A stretch of 64,000 nucleotides of DNA, taken from assembly GCA_009760855.2 (NCBI GenBank), contig WPIO01000004.1:973501-1037500 (forward strand), in the 5' to 3' direction. Below the pieces are notes generated by a model, which saw nothing but the letters and a program-made list of their open reading frames with translations, had not been told where the DNA came from and did not search any database. The stretch's first letter is position 1, and each line of letters begins with the position of its first letter. The translations under genes were made by a program, and so were the position numbers. Shown here piece after piece: positions 11,678-23,369 of the stretch. Origin of the DNA: Cristatella mucedo. Its lineage: Eukaryota > Bryozoa > Phylactolaemata > Cristatellidae.

Positions 11678-11981
11678 GCTGGCGGAAGCAGCCGGAAGAC
11701 CGTGACCCGACCTATTACTTGGTAACACGGTGTCTCTCTGAAGTCTTCATCTAGCTAGCATCAGTGCTATCTGACACTGAAACTCTCTTCATCTGATATT
11801 TATTTTGATCATGCTTCATTTTTCCAAGCAATTAATAGAACTAATTGCGCTTTGTGCGTGAGTTGTGTACCGCTAACTCATTCTAGCTACAGGTCAGTGC
11901 CCCCCCTCGAACCTGGCGCGGTGGCGAGTTTCCTTGCTCCTCTGACCCCACCCCCACATTTTCCCGCAACCAATAATAATG

Positions 11982-12014
<33 letters not shown>

Positions 12015-14400
12015 GTAATAATGCTTTTGATATAGAACCTTCATGGAACTCAACCTCTTTCTAGGCAGTTTACATTTGCTGCCGGTGAAGCTCGATCGGG
12101 TGTACCGAGGCGCTCCGCCGTATTAATTTGGGCATATTTTAGTAAGCGTTTCGAGCCAGTCGAATGCATTCGATATTTTTTGGTGTTGAGATACGCATTG
12201 ACACTTATTTTTTGCGCTCAACAAGTCTCAGTCTAGGAAACGGAGCGGCCACAGAGCGCGGGGCGGAAAAGGCCTAAGACGTAGCATCCGCTTGGCACAT
12301 ATGAGCTAATATGCAGCTTTCGGACAGCGAGAACGAGCAGATCGCATCAATGTGCTCTACTTAATTAAACTTGAATTTCTAATACAGACTCTAGGTTAAT
12401 TCTGACTTTATATGAACGATTAATTTTTTGAATTGCTGGATGTAGGTGTCGTGAACGGTCGTGCAACTCAAACCCATTGTGGGCGTCGGCATGTGGATCG
12501 ATTATCGCAGAGCTACAGCAAGTTTAGAAGAATGCGGAGTTTGCGGGAGTGCAGAGGCTAGCGCCTAGAAAGAGACTGGGTTCTGTTAGGGCGCATTATC
12601 AAGTGCATCATTGTTATTATTAATAATTTTGGTATTAAATGTATGCAAGTGCATTTGGCTAGTGAGGCGCAACGAAGATCGGCGGGATAAGTATGTAAAA
12701 GTCGCAAGACTCGCGGAATTCCGTCAGCGAGTAAAGAAGCAATGTGACGCCTCTTTCATAGCGCAAATTGAATCGGAAATCTCATCGCCAGGCCTGTTTT
12801 CGCGCCATTTTGATTGGTCCAAGCCATTGAATAACGTGAGTCCGCTCGCCGCTGAAGTACCACAGTCTACATCGTGGGCGTCACTCCGACCGTCTCGCCG
12901 ATCACGCCCCTGACTAAAAAGTATCCCAGCTGAGTCACCAGCTTCGTTTCAGAGCGGCAAAAGAGCCTCACTGGCTATCGCCACCGCTTGCAGTTGGTAA
13001 TTCGGGATCGCCCAACTGCAGGATTCGAACCCACGTGACCTCGGTCGTGAAGAGCGAGCACCTCACCTCCTGGGCTATCACGACCCAGTTAGCATTTGCA
13101 CTCTCTCCACTCACCCGCAAAGCTCGCGCCGCGAGCGCCTGCGCACGTGACGGCATCCACCGACGCCGCACTCGAACGTTCGCGCCGTAGCCAAAAGAAG
13201 GCGCTGCTCGCGAACTCGAGTCGAGTACGGCGGCGGCTGCGGACGTCCGACGAGCGCCCGATCGCGGCAGCGTCGCCGCAGAGCGCGCGAACGCTCCACC
13301 CTCACTCTCCCCCCCCCCCCCGAAATCGCGGCGCCGCGGAAACAGGCCGCGACTGCCTGCGACCGGGTGAGCGGCGGCGGCGGTACAATAGGCAAGGCGG
13401 TTGCTCGCATCGTCCCGAAGTTGTGGATTCTCCACGTCCCGAAGTTGTGGCTTCGAATCCTGCTGTGGGCGATCCTTCATTGCCGCTGCAAGCGGCGGGC
13501 TATATATAGCCTTTAAGGCTCTTCCGCCGCTACACAAAAAGAGGCTGCCGAATCAGCAACCATGTTATTCATGTCGTTCACCAAGCATGACATTACTCAC
13601 CATTCAATCGCGTTTTCCTCGCAGCAAATGTAATTACATCATTATTATTATGTATTATTACCATATCGTTATTGTTATTATATTATTATTTATTTATTAT
13701 TATTTATAATTCATATAGATTATTATTATTTATAATAGTATTATATTATTATTATTGTATCAACATTGTTATCATTTCATTTTTCGCGCTCGTCGCCGGC
13801 AGCCAAAGCTCGCCCTCGCACCTCGTCTCTGCGGCGACCGTTTAAACGCTCCAGACGTGCAGCTTCGAGTGGCGTTAGCGTCGGGCTTTGAGCGGTGTAA
13901 GCGAGCGCAGCTCACGGCGAGCCCGTGCTGCTGTCTGCAATAGCCCGCTGCCGCGCACAGCTCGTCGTCACAGCACTGACCGGCATTGCAGCACTTTCCG
14001 GCATTGCAGCTCTTCCCGGCATCGCAGCACTTGCTGTCTTGGGAATATCGCCCACTGCTGCCTTCTCGCAGACGGTCGTCGGCGGCGGGCAGGTAGCCGC
14101 GTCGTGGGCCGCGTCCGTCTCTTATACCGCATCGTGTGTCGGTATCTCCTCGTGCGCCACCGTGCAGATAGCCGTTTCGCGGACCGGCGCCTTCTCTTCC
14201 GCCGAGTCGCAGACCGCTTGCACACACCGCTTGCACTGTCACATCACACACACAGCGGCCTCACAAGCAGCAACCGCACAGTCCGCCGCAGGTGACTCTT
14301 CCGCCGTCGCCGCCACTCGCTGCGGCTCAGCCACCGTCCTGACAGGCACTTTTGGCGCAGAGAGGTTAGACAGCACAATATTCGTCTGTTGACTGGTTAG
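11678..14400. other. region upstream of PINX1a with repeats and an unexplained GC-rich segment
   Basis: It contains a minus-oriented LINE tail with an AAT run (about 11965-12085), a plus-oriented tail (about 12560-12630), SINE-A copies (about 12955-13086 minus, 13388-13557 plus), a LINE 3' tail (about 13557-13650) and a TTA-rich run (about 13640-13760). The segment 13100-14400 is GC/CpG-rich. Its long frames on both strands look like composition effects. The PINX1a promoter should lie just above 11677, but no core motif stands out. Confidence 0.5.
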
Positions 14401-14989
14401 GGCATCGAAACTCGCACATCGATGCGGCATGAGCAGGTTGATTCCCGGTCTATGCTGCAGAAATCAGGCTCAGAGACAGGAGGAATGCTCCTGAAAAGAG
14501 CAGCACGGTCTTGTAGCTGGAGGTGCAGCGGTTTAGGCGGAGCTACCTCCAGCTTGTACGGAATGGCACTTGCTCGAAAGGCAGTGCTTATAAGCATTGC
14601 CTTTCGTCGGGTGCGTTTCCTCTGGTACTTTTCTCCTCGCAATAAATCTCCTCGCAATAAATTGCAATGTATTCTGCAGACCACTGCTACCCGGAAGCTG
14701 GTGGAGCTCTCGTACCAGATCCAGCCGTGTTCAAAGTGACGTGTTCTCCTGATGCTGTCCTCGTTGCCGCTGTTAGGTGTGTGCGAGCTCTCGCGCACAG
14801 CACAAGACGGCTCCGAAAGAGGCCGTTTACTAAGGAAATGAGGAACGGGGCCGTAATTGCCGCCACCACGCTGGCTTCGGAGCTGCTTCAGTGAAAGTGG
14901 GTCCGATGCCCTCTTCTCGACAGCTTCCGCCCGGGTAGTGTGCTGTTGAGATACAGCAGACCAAAAAACTTCTGATCAGTCAAGGCAAT

Positions 14990-16060
14990 GTACCACAGGC
15001 TCATCTGTCTGACAGCGCCAAGCTCGGGACGTTGCTAAGGGACAGCAAACTGGAGCTAGATGCTGGAAGAACGAACTTCGGCCCTAAAACTAGCAGCAGG
15101 GCTGTTGTCGCCGAATCAGCTTTCTCCGTCTCCAGCTCCACTCCTCTACAGCAAGCACCACTTTCACTGCGCCATCCATTACTTGCTAGCACCGACTGCA
15201 CACGTGACTGCATGAATGGCACGTACCCAAACAGGTTCAGAATGGAATCGCAGAGGCGATCGCACGACTCGCTTTTGTTAGTTGTTTAGCTAAACACGAA
15301 CTACTACTCGATGTCCGTATTCTTGCACCAAGCTTTCTAAAGTTACAGATCTCACCAATTGGTGAGGCAGGCAGGCTGGTGGCGTCAATGAAACATTGGG
15401 ATGCTGACGTTGCCAGCTGCCCGTCGACGGTGGACAACTGCCCGCGACCGGTTGCTTGCATTTATTTGCACTTGGGTTCGATCCTCCACTGCTCGGCTCC
15501 CTTCCCTCGACGCCTTCAAGTGGCGATGTGTCGCGATCTGAGGTGACGAAGTTGCCACTGGAAGCTACGGCACCGTCATCGATGGCGACGCAAAGCCATC
15601 TGCACTGGCTTCCAATCAAAGAGTCTCACTCGCTACTGAGTCCCTTCCACTTTTTTGCTCCTGCCTACGTGTTTGGTCTAACCACATTGAATCAGTCAAG
15701 ACAATGTACCACTGGCTCTTCTGTCTGAAAGTGCCAAGCTCGGGACATTGTTAAGGAGCAGAAAGCTGGAGTCAGCTGGCGTGTGGACGAACTTATGCAC
15801 TAAAAGTAACAGCAGGGCATGCCGTTGCCAAAGCTGCAATGTCACTTTAAATCAGCCTCACCCAGCTTTTACCTGTCTAAAAGAAAATGCACCGTTTTCA
15901 TGGCGCCATCCATTTGTCATGAGCGCCATACTGCTTAGCACCGACCGCACAAGCGACTGGACGGTTGGCATGTGCCCGAACGTGTTTACAAGCGAATCAA
16001 AAAGGCGATCCCGTGACTCGTTGTCCTTGCAAATCTGTTAAACGCGAGCTCCGTATTCTT
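14990..16060 (+). pseudogene. two related LINE 3'-coding fragments
   Basis: Segments about 14990-15290 and 15590-16060 are diverged copies of each other. In the plus strand the second reads SHLHWLPIKES followed by FFAPAYVFGL and DQSRQ-like text. The first continues with SAKLGTLLRDSKLELDAGRT and AFSVSSSTPLQQAPLSLRHP. This is the C-terminal region of CR1/L2-like LINE proteins. Both are broken. Confidence 0.6.
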
Positions 16061-18290
16061 ACCTTTGTACTCAATTTTTTGATGTTACATGTGTCGCCGG
16101 TTCGTTAGGCTGGAAGACCCCACCTTACCTTAACATCACTCTAACATCACTTCACTAATGCTTATCAATAACGTGGGTACGTTATTCCAAAACTAATTGT
16201 TGTCGAACTAACGTAGTGCCTCAACTGACAAGCATGCCTGCTTTCAGTTGAAAAACCTTGGCAAAATTAGGACCTGCTCAGACCAACAACAACTGCCGAG
16301 CAGTTTAATGCTTTTTTGATCTCGACAGCAGTAACCCTGTTTTCTTGACTTCCGATCTGCGACATTAATTGTTTAATGCCGCTGCAAATCCAGCAGCTCG
16401 ACTGATCTGTCGTGAATAACACAGCTGCCGCATCACGCTAATTCATCTGAGCTTCAGTGGCTCAAAAGCTGTGTGTAGACTGCTAGCTCCGGGCTTGATT
16501 ATTTGTACGTGGCCAAATAGTAAAAAACACGAAGAAATTAAACTTCGAACCCCACGTCTGTTCGACAAAAGCTGTACATGCTTATCGTGCGCTAAACTGT
16601 CCATGTCATTGCAATAAACAGTTCACATGCTATTTTCCAGTGAACGTAAAATATGCTTTTAGAGATTGCGCTTCGCCTGGGAGACTAATGACATATGATA
16701 AAACTGGTTTGATTGTTTATTAAGCAGAGCCCCCCCCCCCCGTAGCTTCGCTGGAAGCAGAGCAAGCTGCGAAAGCGTGAGCGCGAAAGGGCGATTCCAT
16801 TGTTCGTGCAACTTTAGCATCGACAAGCAGCCAGCTTTCACCGCTGTTGCCTATTTTCTATTCAGCAGGCCTACGCGATCCTGAAATATAATGTTTATTA
16901 CCAGACGCAGTGGCGAAGCTTGAAGGCGACAGCATCTGAACGCGGTTCAATGAGGCTTCTACTATAGCGGTTGCCGTGAGCCGTGGGAGTTAATTATCGA
17001 CGGCGACTAGGGGATGTGGCCACGTCCGAGATGGGGTTATCGTGTTTGCCACTCAGGTTTTGTTCAAGTTTCCGACCTGCATGCTTTGCTGCTGACAGTG
17101 ATGGCCTTACCAACACTCAACCAATGCTTTGTGATTGAGTTTTTTTAGGGCTTGTCAGCTTTGATCAATTGACTAGCCTTTCTCCTAATTATATAAATGC
17201 ATAGAAGGAGGTATAGCCTTGTTGTCGCACTGCTCAAGCATTTCATTGTTTTTATTATGAATAAATCTACTGTGAATTTAAGCCTTTCATTGTGAGTGAA
17301 TTATCATCGCGACTGCCATCGCCACAATATCGCTGAGTATTCTTTTTACAGTCGACAGTCTCCCTCTTAGCGATGCCATCGCCAAACAACAATCTCGGCT
17401 TTCATTTTACGCCAATGGAATCATCTCTGCCTATTCTTCCTTTGACTGTTCTAAGCCCTTCCTCTGAGCTTCGACCCTTCTTCCGTACCCTAGCGTAGAC
17501 GGACCTACTGATATTTAATATGTCGACCTGAACATCACCTACCCTAGAGGCCAGCACCGGAAGAGCAAAGTACGAGGTCGGTCCTGTAGGTCAATGACAA
17601 AAACTTGGATCGAGTACTAGTTATCTTTCAGGGGAAGCTCTCGGCGGGTGTAGGCGTGCACTCCGACGGTCTAAACAATTATTCAACTGGGCGGATCTTT
17701 GATTCTGTGCATGCTACTGGGATGCGTTTCTACTAACCGGCGACCATGAGTGCCTTCATGTTCCCCTTTTGCACGATTGTCAAAGCATCATATTTGTGGT
17801 CACTGTATGCTTTTCTAAAGACGACGTGGTGCATTTAACTAACTCTTCGTTAATTATTCTCTTGGAGCGAGTTGTGGTTCAGGGTTCGGTGCCGTCAACT
17901 ATGGAAACCGCCAAGCAAAACAGTACCCCTGGCGCCTTGATGAAAAAACTTCGGAGATCGGTTTTAGAGTCGTATCAATATTCAATATTGATCAATACTG
18001 ATTGCCCTCGAGCAGGAAACAAACCAAATTAATGGTCAAAAACAGAAGTGAAGTATTTCAATGTCTACCAGTGCACACCATGCTGGTTCTTTATAAAATA
18101 GTTAATAAAAATCCATCAAGAGGTAAGGGAAATATTTCCCGGTAAGCTATCGCTGAAAACAAGAGCCAAAGCTATATGTTTGACTGGGAATGCCACACTG
18201 CATCCAGTAGTGGTTACCGTTGAGGCCCACTTGCGTTTTCGGCTTGCCAAAAAGCAGACATCAGCGATTCGGATGCAGGGAACCCTAAAT
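16061..18290. other. intergenic, mostly unrecognised
   Basis: Short LINE-like pieces are seen near 16200-16300 and 17330-17480 (FHFTP and related text in broken frames). A C-run lies at about 16730-16742. Nothing else was supported. Confidence 0.45.
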
Positions 18291-18302
18291 AAATAAAAAT
18301 AA

Positions 18303-18472
18303 ATACTAGCTGATTTAACAGCCTCTTTTTGTATAGCGACAGAAGAGCCTTGACTGCTATCACCACCGCTTGCAGTGGCGAAACAGGATGGCCCACCACA
18401 GGATTCGAACCCACGACCTCGGGGCCGAGGTCGTAAAAAGCAACCACCTTACCTAGTGAGCCATTGTGGCAT
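18303..18472 (-). repeat. SINE-A (tRNA-derived) copy
   Basis: On the minus strand it reads from a tRNA-like head (TGGCTCACTAGGTAAGG, a box A-like motif) through GGTTCGAATCC (a perfect box B) to a body ending with GGCTCTTCTGTCGCTATACA and a GCTAGTATTT tail. This copy is one of the better preserved members. Confidence 0.85.
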
Positions 18473-18544
18473 ATTTCAGAATCCCCGGATCAGAAGCCAC
18501 GTGAGGTCTGGAGCGTATCAGACCTCCGCAGCGTTTTTAGCCTT

Positions 18545-18700
18545 CCGAAAGGATTAGCCCAGCGGTTAAGACGGTGGCTGAGACCAAGGTCAAGGTGAAT
18601 GCGTTTGATGACCAAGGTCGTTGGCTCCAGCCCCGGGGCATATGTGAAGCACCTGAGTGGAGATTAGGTTATCTTAGGGCACTGCAAATGAGTTATATTT
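18545..18700 (+). repeat. SINE-B (second tRNA-derived family) copy
   Basis: The head AGCGGTTAAG and a box B-like region precede GTGAAGCACCTGAGTGGAGA and the 3' stem-loop shared with the LINE. It lies directly beside the SINE-A copy. Confidence 0.75.
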
Positions 18701-19516
18701 TTTAATATTACATTGTGGCCAGTAACAGCACAACAAAGTTTTCTTAAACAAAGGAAATTGCCTGAACTAAATAGGACCTATAGGATTAGCTTCATGATTT
18801 CCGTTACAGTGTCTCGCAATTTGAGGCTTTGGCGAGTTCTCTCAAGAACCTGTACTTCAGCCAAATTATTGAAAATCCATTCGGGTAATTGAATTGCCAT
18901 TTAAGAATTGTAATGCTAATTTAAGTCTTGGCCTTGCAATGCCCCGAAATTAAGAACTATGAGGCCGACCTCTGAATTGTGAACGAGAGCCACTTATGAG
19001 ATTGCCGCGATAGGCCGATGCTTATGAGCAGGAAGATTTATGACTACGGATGAATGAGAATATTTATGGTTTACGACTTGGCCATTAAATAAGGCACGGG
19101 CTTGACTCCAGTCACTCTTTTAGAGCAACGGCCTTCTCGGTCGGTGAGCCTTGGCGCTGAGTGCGAGCTGCTGTAAGCCTGTAAATGAGTCTGTTAGAAG
19201 TCACCTGTCATATCAGCCATAATATGCAGGCTATTTGCTGTGCCTTTTCTACTCGACATCGTCGTCAGCGCTTCGTTCAGAACATCGAGCACTGTGTCGT
19301 TGCTTTTGGCGTATTGCAAGCTTCAGGCCATAGCACATTGCTCGTGTTGTGTCGCTACACGAACTAGTGATGATCACGCGGTCATAACATTCTCATAGAA
19401 ATTTGTGTAATCTATTTTTTATGACTGGAAAAGCAATCTTCATGGCTATGGATTAAGCCTGATTGAGAATAATTTATCCGCCGACTACTTTTGTCTTCTA
19501 TAATAACATATTAATA

Positions 19517-19686
19517 ATACTAGCTGATTCAACAGCCTCTTTTTTACAGCGAAAAAAGAGCCTTTACCTCTATCACCACCACTTGCAGCGGCATTAAAGG
19601 ATTGCCCGTCGCAAAATTCGAACCCACGACCTCGAGACCGAGGTCGTCAAAAGCAACCACCTTATCTAGCGTGTCATCGCGGCTCA
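19517..19686 (-). repeat. SINE-A copy
   Basis: The minus strand reads GAGCCGCGATGACACGCTAG, then GGTTCGAATTT as a mutated box B, and GGCTCTTTTTTCGCTGTAAA. It is more diverged than the 53.8-kb copy. Confidence 0.82.
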
Positions 19687-20637
19687 CCATATATATGCAT
19701 AGCGCCCCCCCCCGCCCGAGAACTTAATCTCTCTCGTTAGTCACTTTACATATGCTGTGCGAGAAGCGCGATCGCGTGGTTACCATGGTAACTTGCACAA
19801 CGTCAACGAGCGTAGCGCGGTTAGAGGAGAAGTGCTCAGTGTCAGCATGTAAACGGTTTATGGCAGCAAGTTAAGCGTCATTCAGCGCGCTCAAGTACTT
19901 AACTAAAATACGAATCGCGAGGACCAATTAACTTGATTAAACAGCGTTAAAAGACTAATATATTGCGCGATTTGAAGTTAGGATGATGTTCGCCGGGCAG
20001 TAAACTCTTCGTCAAGGTCAAAAAGCTTCGTGGTTTCAAAACCTGAAAGCCAGAACAAGTGAGCATTGAGTACACAGCTGCACGCGCGCGCCTCCTCGCT
20101 CGCGATGGCTGAATCCAAAACGACTGCTACAGCTTTCGCTGAGAGAGCCCAGAGAGACTTCTGAATGCTTCGCTGACGGCTTACAAGCTTTCGATCAAGA
20201 GTCAACTGCCTGTAGCAACTAACGAATCGAAAGCTACCGAAAAATAATGTTCATCCCAGGCCGCTTGTCTTCGTGAATTTTACTACAGACCTACTTTATG
20301 AAAAATATTAAGGGAATAATGGCTGGGTCAACTTTAACTGCTTGGGGATGTGTCGGGAGTAATCTCTGCGTTTTTTCACCTCCATAGATCTAGTTCGACG
20401 GTAGCGCGTCTTGTTTTCAACATTGCAGGCCTTTGATTGTAATGCCTGTAAAATTTGTAAAAACTGAGTAGCAAAGACAGATATAAATCACACGATATCA
20501 TAGTTGGATTTTCATAGTTTAAGTTGAAAAATATTATTAGATTCCAATGCGACTCAGTTGTAAATTGAAAGCATTTACTTGTAACGCGACTTAAACTCAA
20601 TAAAGTACTCGTTTTCTTGAAACTAATATGTGTCTAC

Positions 20638-20985
20638 CTAAAAAATTCCTAAACAAAAAATGACTTCTCTATTCTTGTCAAAGTTTTCGTTAAAAAAATC
20701 TTTCAGTTTTCTAGAATGCTGAATGATAGAAAAAAAAATGGTCCCATAGGGCCTCGGAAGAGCGACGCTTGTATGCTTCCTCTTTAGTCTGTCGTTGTCG
20801 CTGCTTGCGTCGGAAATCTCTTTATGGCCGAGCATTCTCCTTCCTTCGAGAACGGCGTTCATTATCTTCCCTCTGCGATCTCTGGCTCTTGACGCGCTAA
20901 GCTCTCCGAAATCTTGTCCTGCCTTCTTTTTCTTTGGTTTCTTGTTGGCGCCGCATTCGTTAAAAGTTACGCTTCCGTCAAGTTT
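20638..20985 (-). other. unassigned open frame, lysine-rich
   Basis: A minus-strand frame of about 110 codons reads VTFNECGANKKPKKKKAGQD and later ISDASSDNDRLKRK. The first ATG in it is at 20862. Its base composition is higher in GC than the AT-rich flanks. It could be an exon of an unknown gene or chance; no splice partner was found. Confidence 0.25.
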
Positions 20986-21329
20986 CTAAAGCGTTTCGCG
21001 CTCATTGGGTTTTTCTCACTGTTTTTGTCTCTCACGCTGCTTCCCGCAGTATTGCAGAGTTGTGAATATATTCGCCGAGCTTAGCCCTTTTTTGATCGAA
21101 CCCACGCACGACAGCAGATGATTGCTGGTGAAAAACAAAGTAAATATTTCTTGCGCCACAATCTTAAATAACAGCATATTAAATTAAGAGATCTACAAAT
21201 TCCAACGTCTACAATTATCGACGTGCGTCAAAAATTATAGAAGCTGGCGATTTTACATAAATAAGACTAAAAATGTATCTATTAAAGAATAAAAATAACT
21301 AATAAAAACTAAATGATTAATACATAATA

Positions 21330-21997
21330 GTAAAGCGCCTAGAGAGAGATTAAGTTCTCTGAGGGCGCTTTATCAAGTGAATTATTATTATTGTTATTAT
21401 TATAATCTCCGTTGAGCGCAGTGGTGATTAGTCGGGAACTCGCGGATTGGAGCCGGACCGGCCAGGCCGGCTTTTCAGCACCGGACCCAGAGCCGACATG
21501 CAGGCTCGAACTGGCTAATCCAAAGCCCCTGTTTAATAATCAGAATACGTCATTTGCATAGCGTCCTAAAGAGAACCTGAAGAGAACCTGATCTACATCC
21601 GGGTGCCCAATAAGTCGCGGCAAGATAATCAATACCTAAGGGAAACAACACGGCGCAGCGCGTCAAGCATGCATAAGCAAGCGTGCTAAAGCGAACTTAA
21701 ATACTAGCTGGTTGAACAGCATCTTGTGCATAACGGCAGAATAGCCTCTACGGCTATCACCGCCGCTTGCAGAGGCTTAAAGGATTGCCCACCGAAGGAT
21801 TCGAGCCCACAACCTCGGGACCGAGGTCGTGAAAAGCAACCGCCTTACCTAGTGTGCCGTCACGACCGTTGGTTAGAAATTAAACCTCGGGCTAGTGCTG
21901 GTTTGGCCCTTTGGTTAAGGCGCTCAACCCCGACCAAGGTCTGGCCAAGGTCGAAGGCTAGACCAAGGTCGAAGGCTTGAACCCTGCGACATACATG

Positions 21998-22000
<3 letters not shown>
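21330..22000. repeat. cluster of LINE tail, SINE-A and SINE-B head
   Basis: A LINE 3' stem-loop and ATT tail (about 21330-21400, plus) are followed by a partial SINE-B, a SINE-A copy (about 21700-21870, minus; box B read as GGCTCGAATCC) and a SINE-B head (about 21890-21995, plus, TTTGGTTAAGGCGC). Confidence 0.75.

Positions 22001-22048
<48 letters not shown>
22001..22048. repeat. (TA)n(GA)n microsatellite
   Basis: A TA run passes directly into a GA run at the end of a SINE-B head. Confidence 0.95.
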
Positions 22049-22146
22049 CTGAAGAATGTACAGGTATATACGCAAAGCTCACCTGGACAAAAAGCAGACA
22101 TGTTTATAGCGGCGAAGGAAAAGCTGACCGGAACACGTGCGCGTCT

Positions 22147-22710
22147 TCAGCTGAGTCTTAAACGAAGCACGGTCGTTGTGGGTAGCGACCGCAGCCCAGA
22201 TGCGAGATCCAGACTATTGGTGCAAAGAGCTGAAGGTACGACCGCTAATTTAATTAATTTTAGTTGGAGGAACGACGTGGAACGACAAGAAACGTAGCAG
22301 TGCAGCGGGTGGTTCGAGAGCGCACTGGAGGGGCAGAGGTCAGATCTCACTGGCGAAGCTAGCGAGTGAACTGGCCTGTAATAAGCTAATCTGCAGAGCT
22401 TGAAATCGATTAAGTTCTTGATGGTGAGCCAGTGAAGCTCGGACAAACGTGAGTGACTCGATGCGACAGCTGCGACTGTGATGACCCGATCAGACGCCGA
22501 GCTGCCACTGAGTATATGCAGTATATATAATATATGCATTTTGCATGCTGACCCTGTGCATGTCACTCCTAACCATGTTATTCATTTTGTTTGTTTATCA
22601 AGCATGATTTTACTCACCATTTCAATTGAATTTCCCTTTGCAGCAAATGTAAAGCGCCTAGAGAGAGATTAAGTTCTCTGAGGGCGCTTTATCAAGTGCA
22701 TTATTATTCT
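22147..22710. pseudogene. LINE fragments (minus-strand coding piece, then plus-strand 3' end)
   Basis: On the minus strand the text LHWLTIKNLIDFKLCRLAYY matches the LHWLPVKQRIDFK region of LINE proteins. From about 22545 a plus-strand LINE 3' UTR begins (CTGACCCTGTGCATGTCA), ending in the stem-loop and ATT run. Confidence 0.7.
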
Positions 22711-23337
22711 TATTATTATGCATCAGTTCAAGGGCGTCCTGAAGTCCCGGAGTCCTAAACTGGGCAGGAATTGCAATAATCAATAGCTGCGATGCCGCTA
22801 ATGAACGAACGAGTTTGTCTGTCATACTCTCATCCGAGTAGGTCCCGACTTTGGCTACGGTGCTCACTGTAAGTAGTCCGACCGGATCGCGGAAGAAATG
22901 TGCTCATCTCGTTCAAGTCTTTTTGGAACAGTCAGCCTAGAATACGGGCCGAAATCGCGAGAGAGATTTCCGGCCGAACAGATCTTGAGGGCTAGCTAGG
23001 CCTCGTTCAAGATTTTTGGATCGGATTGGCATAACTGAGACTGGACGAAAGTTAAATGCTCATGATTTGTGGTAGGCTTTTTAACGATTGGCCTGACCAT
23101 TTCGACGTTTTCAGAGGGAGAGGACTTCGCCATTGACAAGGCAAATATTAATGATATTGGCTGCTTCTGGAAACTACGCGTCTATCTACCTCAAAAGGAG
23201 AACTTTTGGAACCCATCCACAGAGGACTAGTGATCATTTTAGTTTTCGAATCGCATTTAGCGACGTGTTCAATGCCAAGACGTGAATGAAGGTTGAGAGA
23301 GAAAAAGCAGGATAATATATATATATATATTTATTTA

Positions 23338-23369
<32 letters not shown>

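Larger units (their letters stand above)
18701..21320. other. intergenic, AT-rich, one SINE and two unexplained minus-strand frames
   Basis: It contains SINE-A at about 19517-19686 (minus) followed by a SINE-B/LINE-type tail to about 19760. Minus-strand frames at 20205-19978 and about 20985-20638 are open but match no family I know. No other gene signal was found. Confidence 0.45.

Noticed and set aside
15001-15222. Minus-strand duplicated coding exon at 15.0 and 15.8 kb
   Set aside because: Both strands look similar between the copies, but the plus strand contains LHWLPIK and APAY text, so the duplicate is better explained as LINE fragments.
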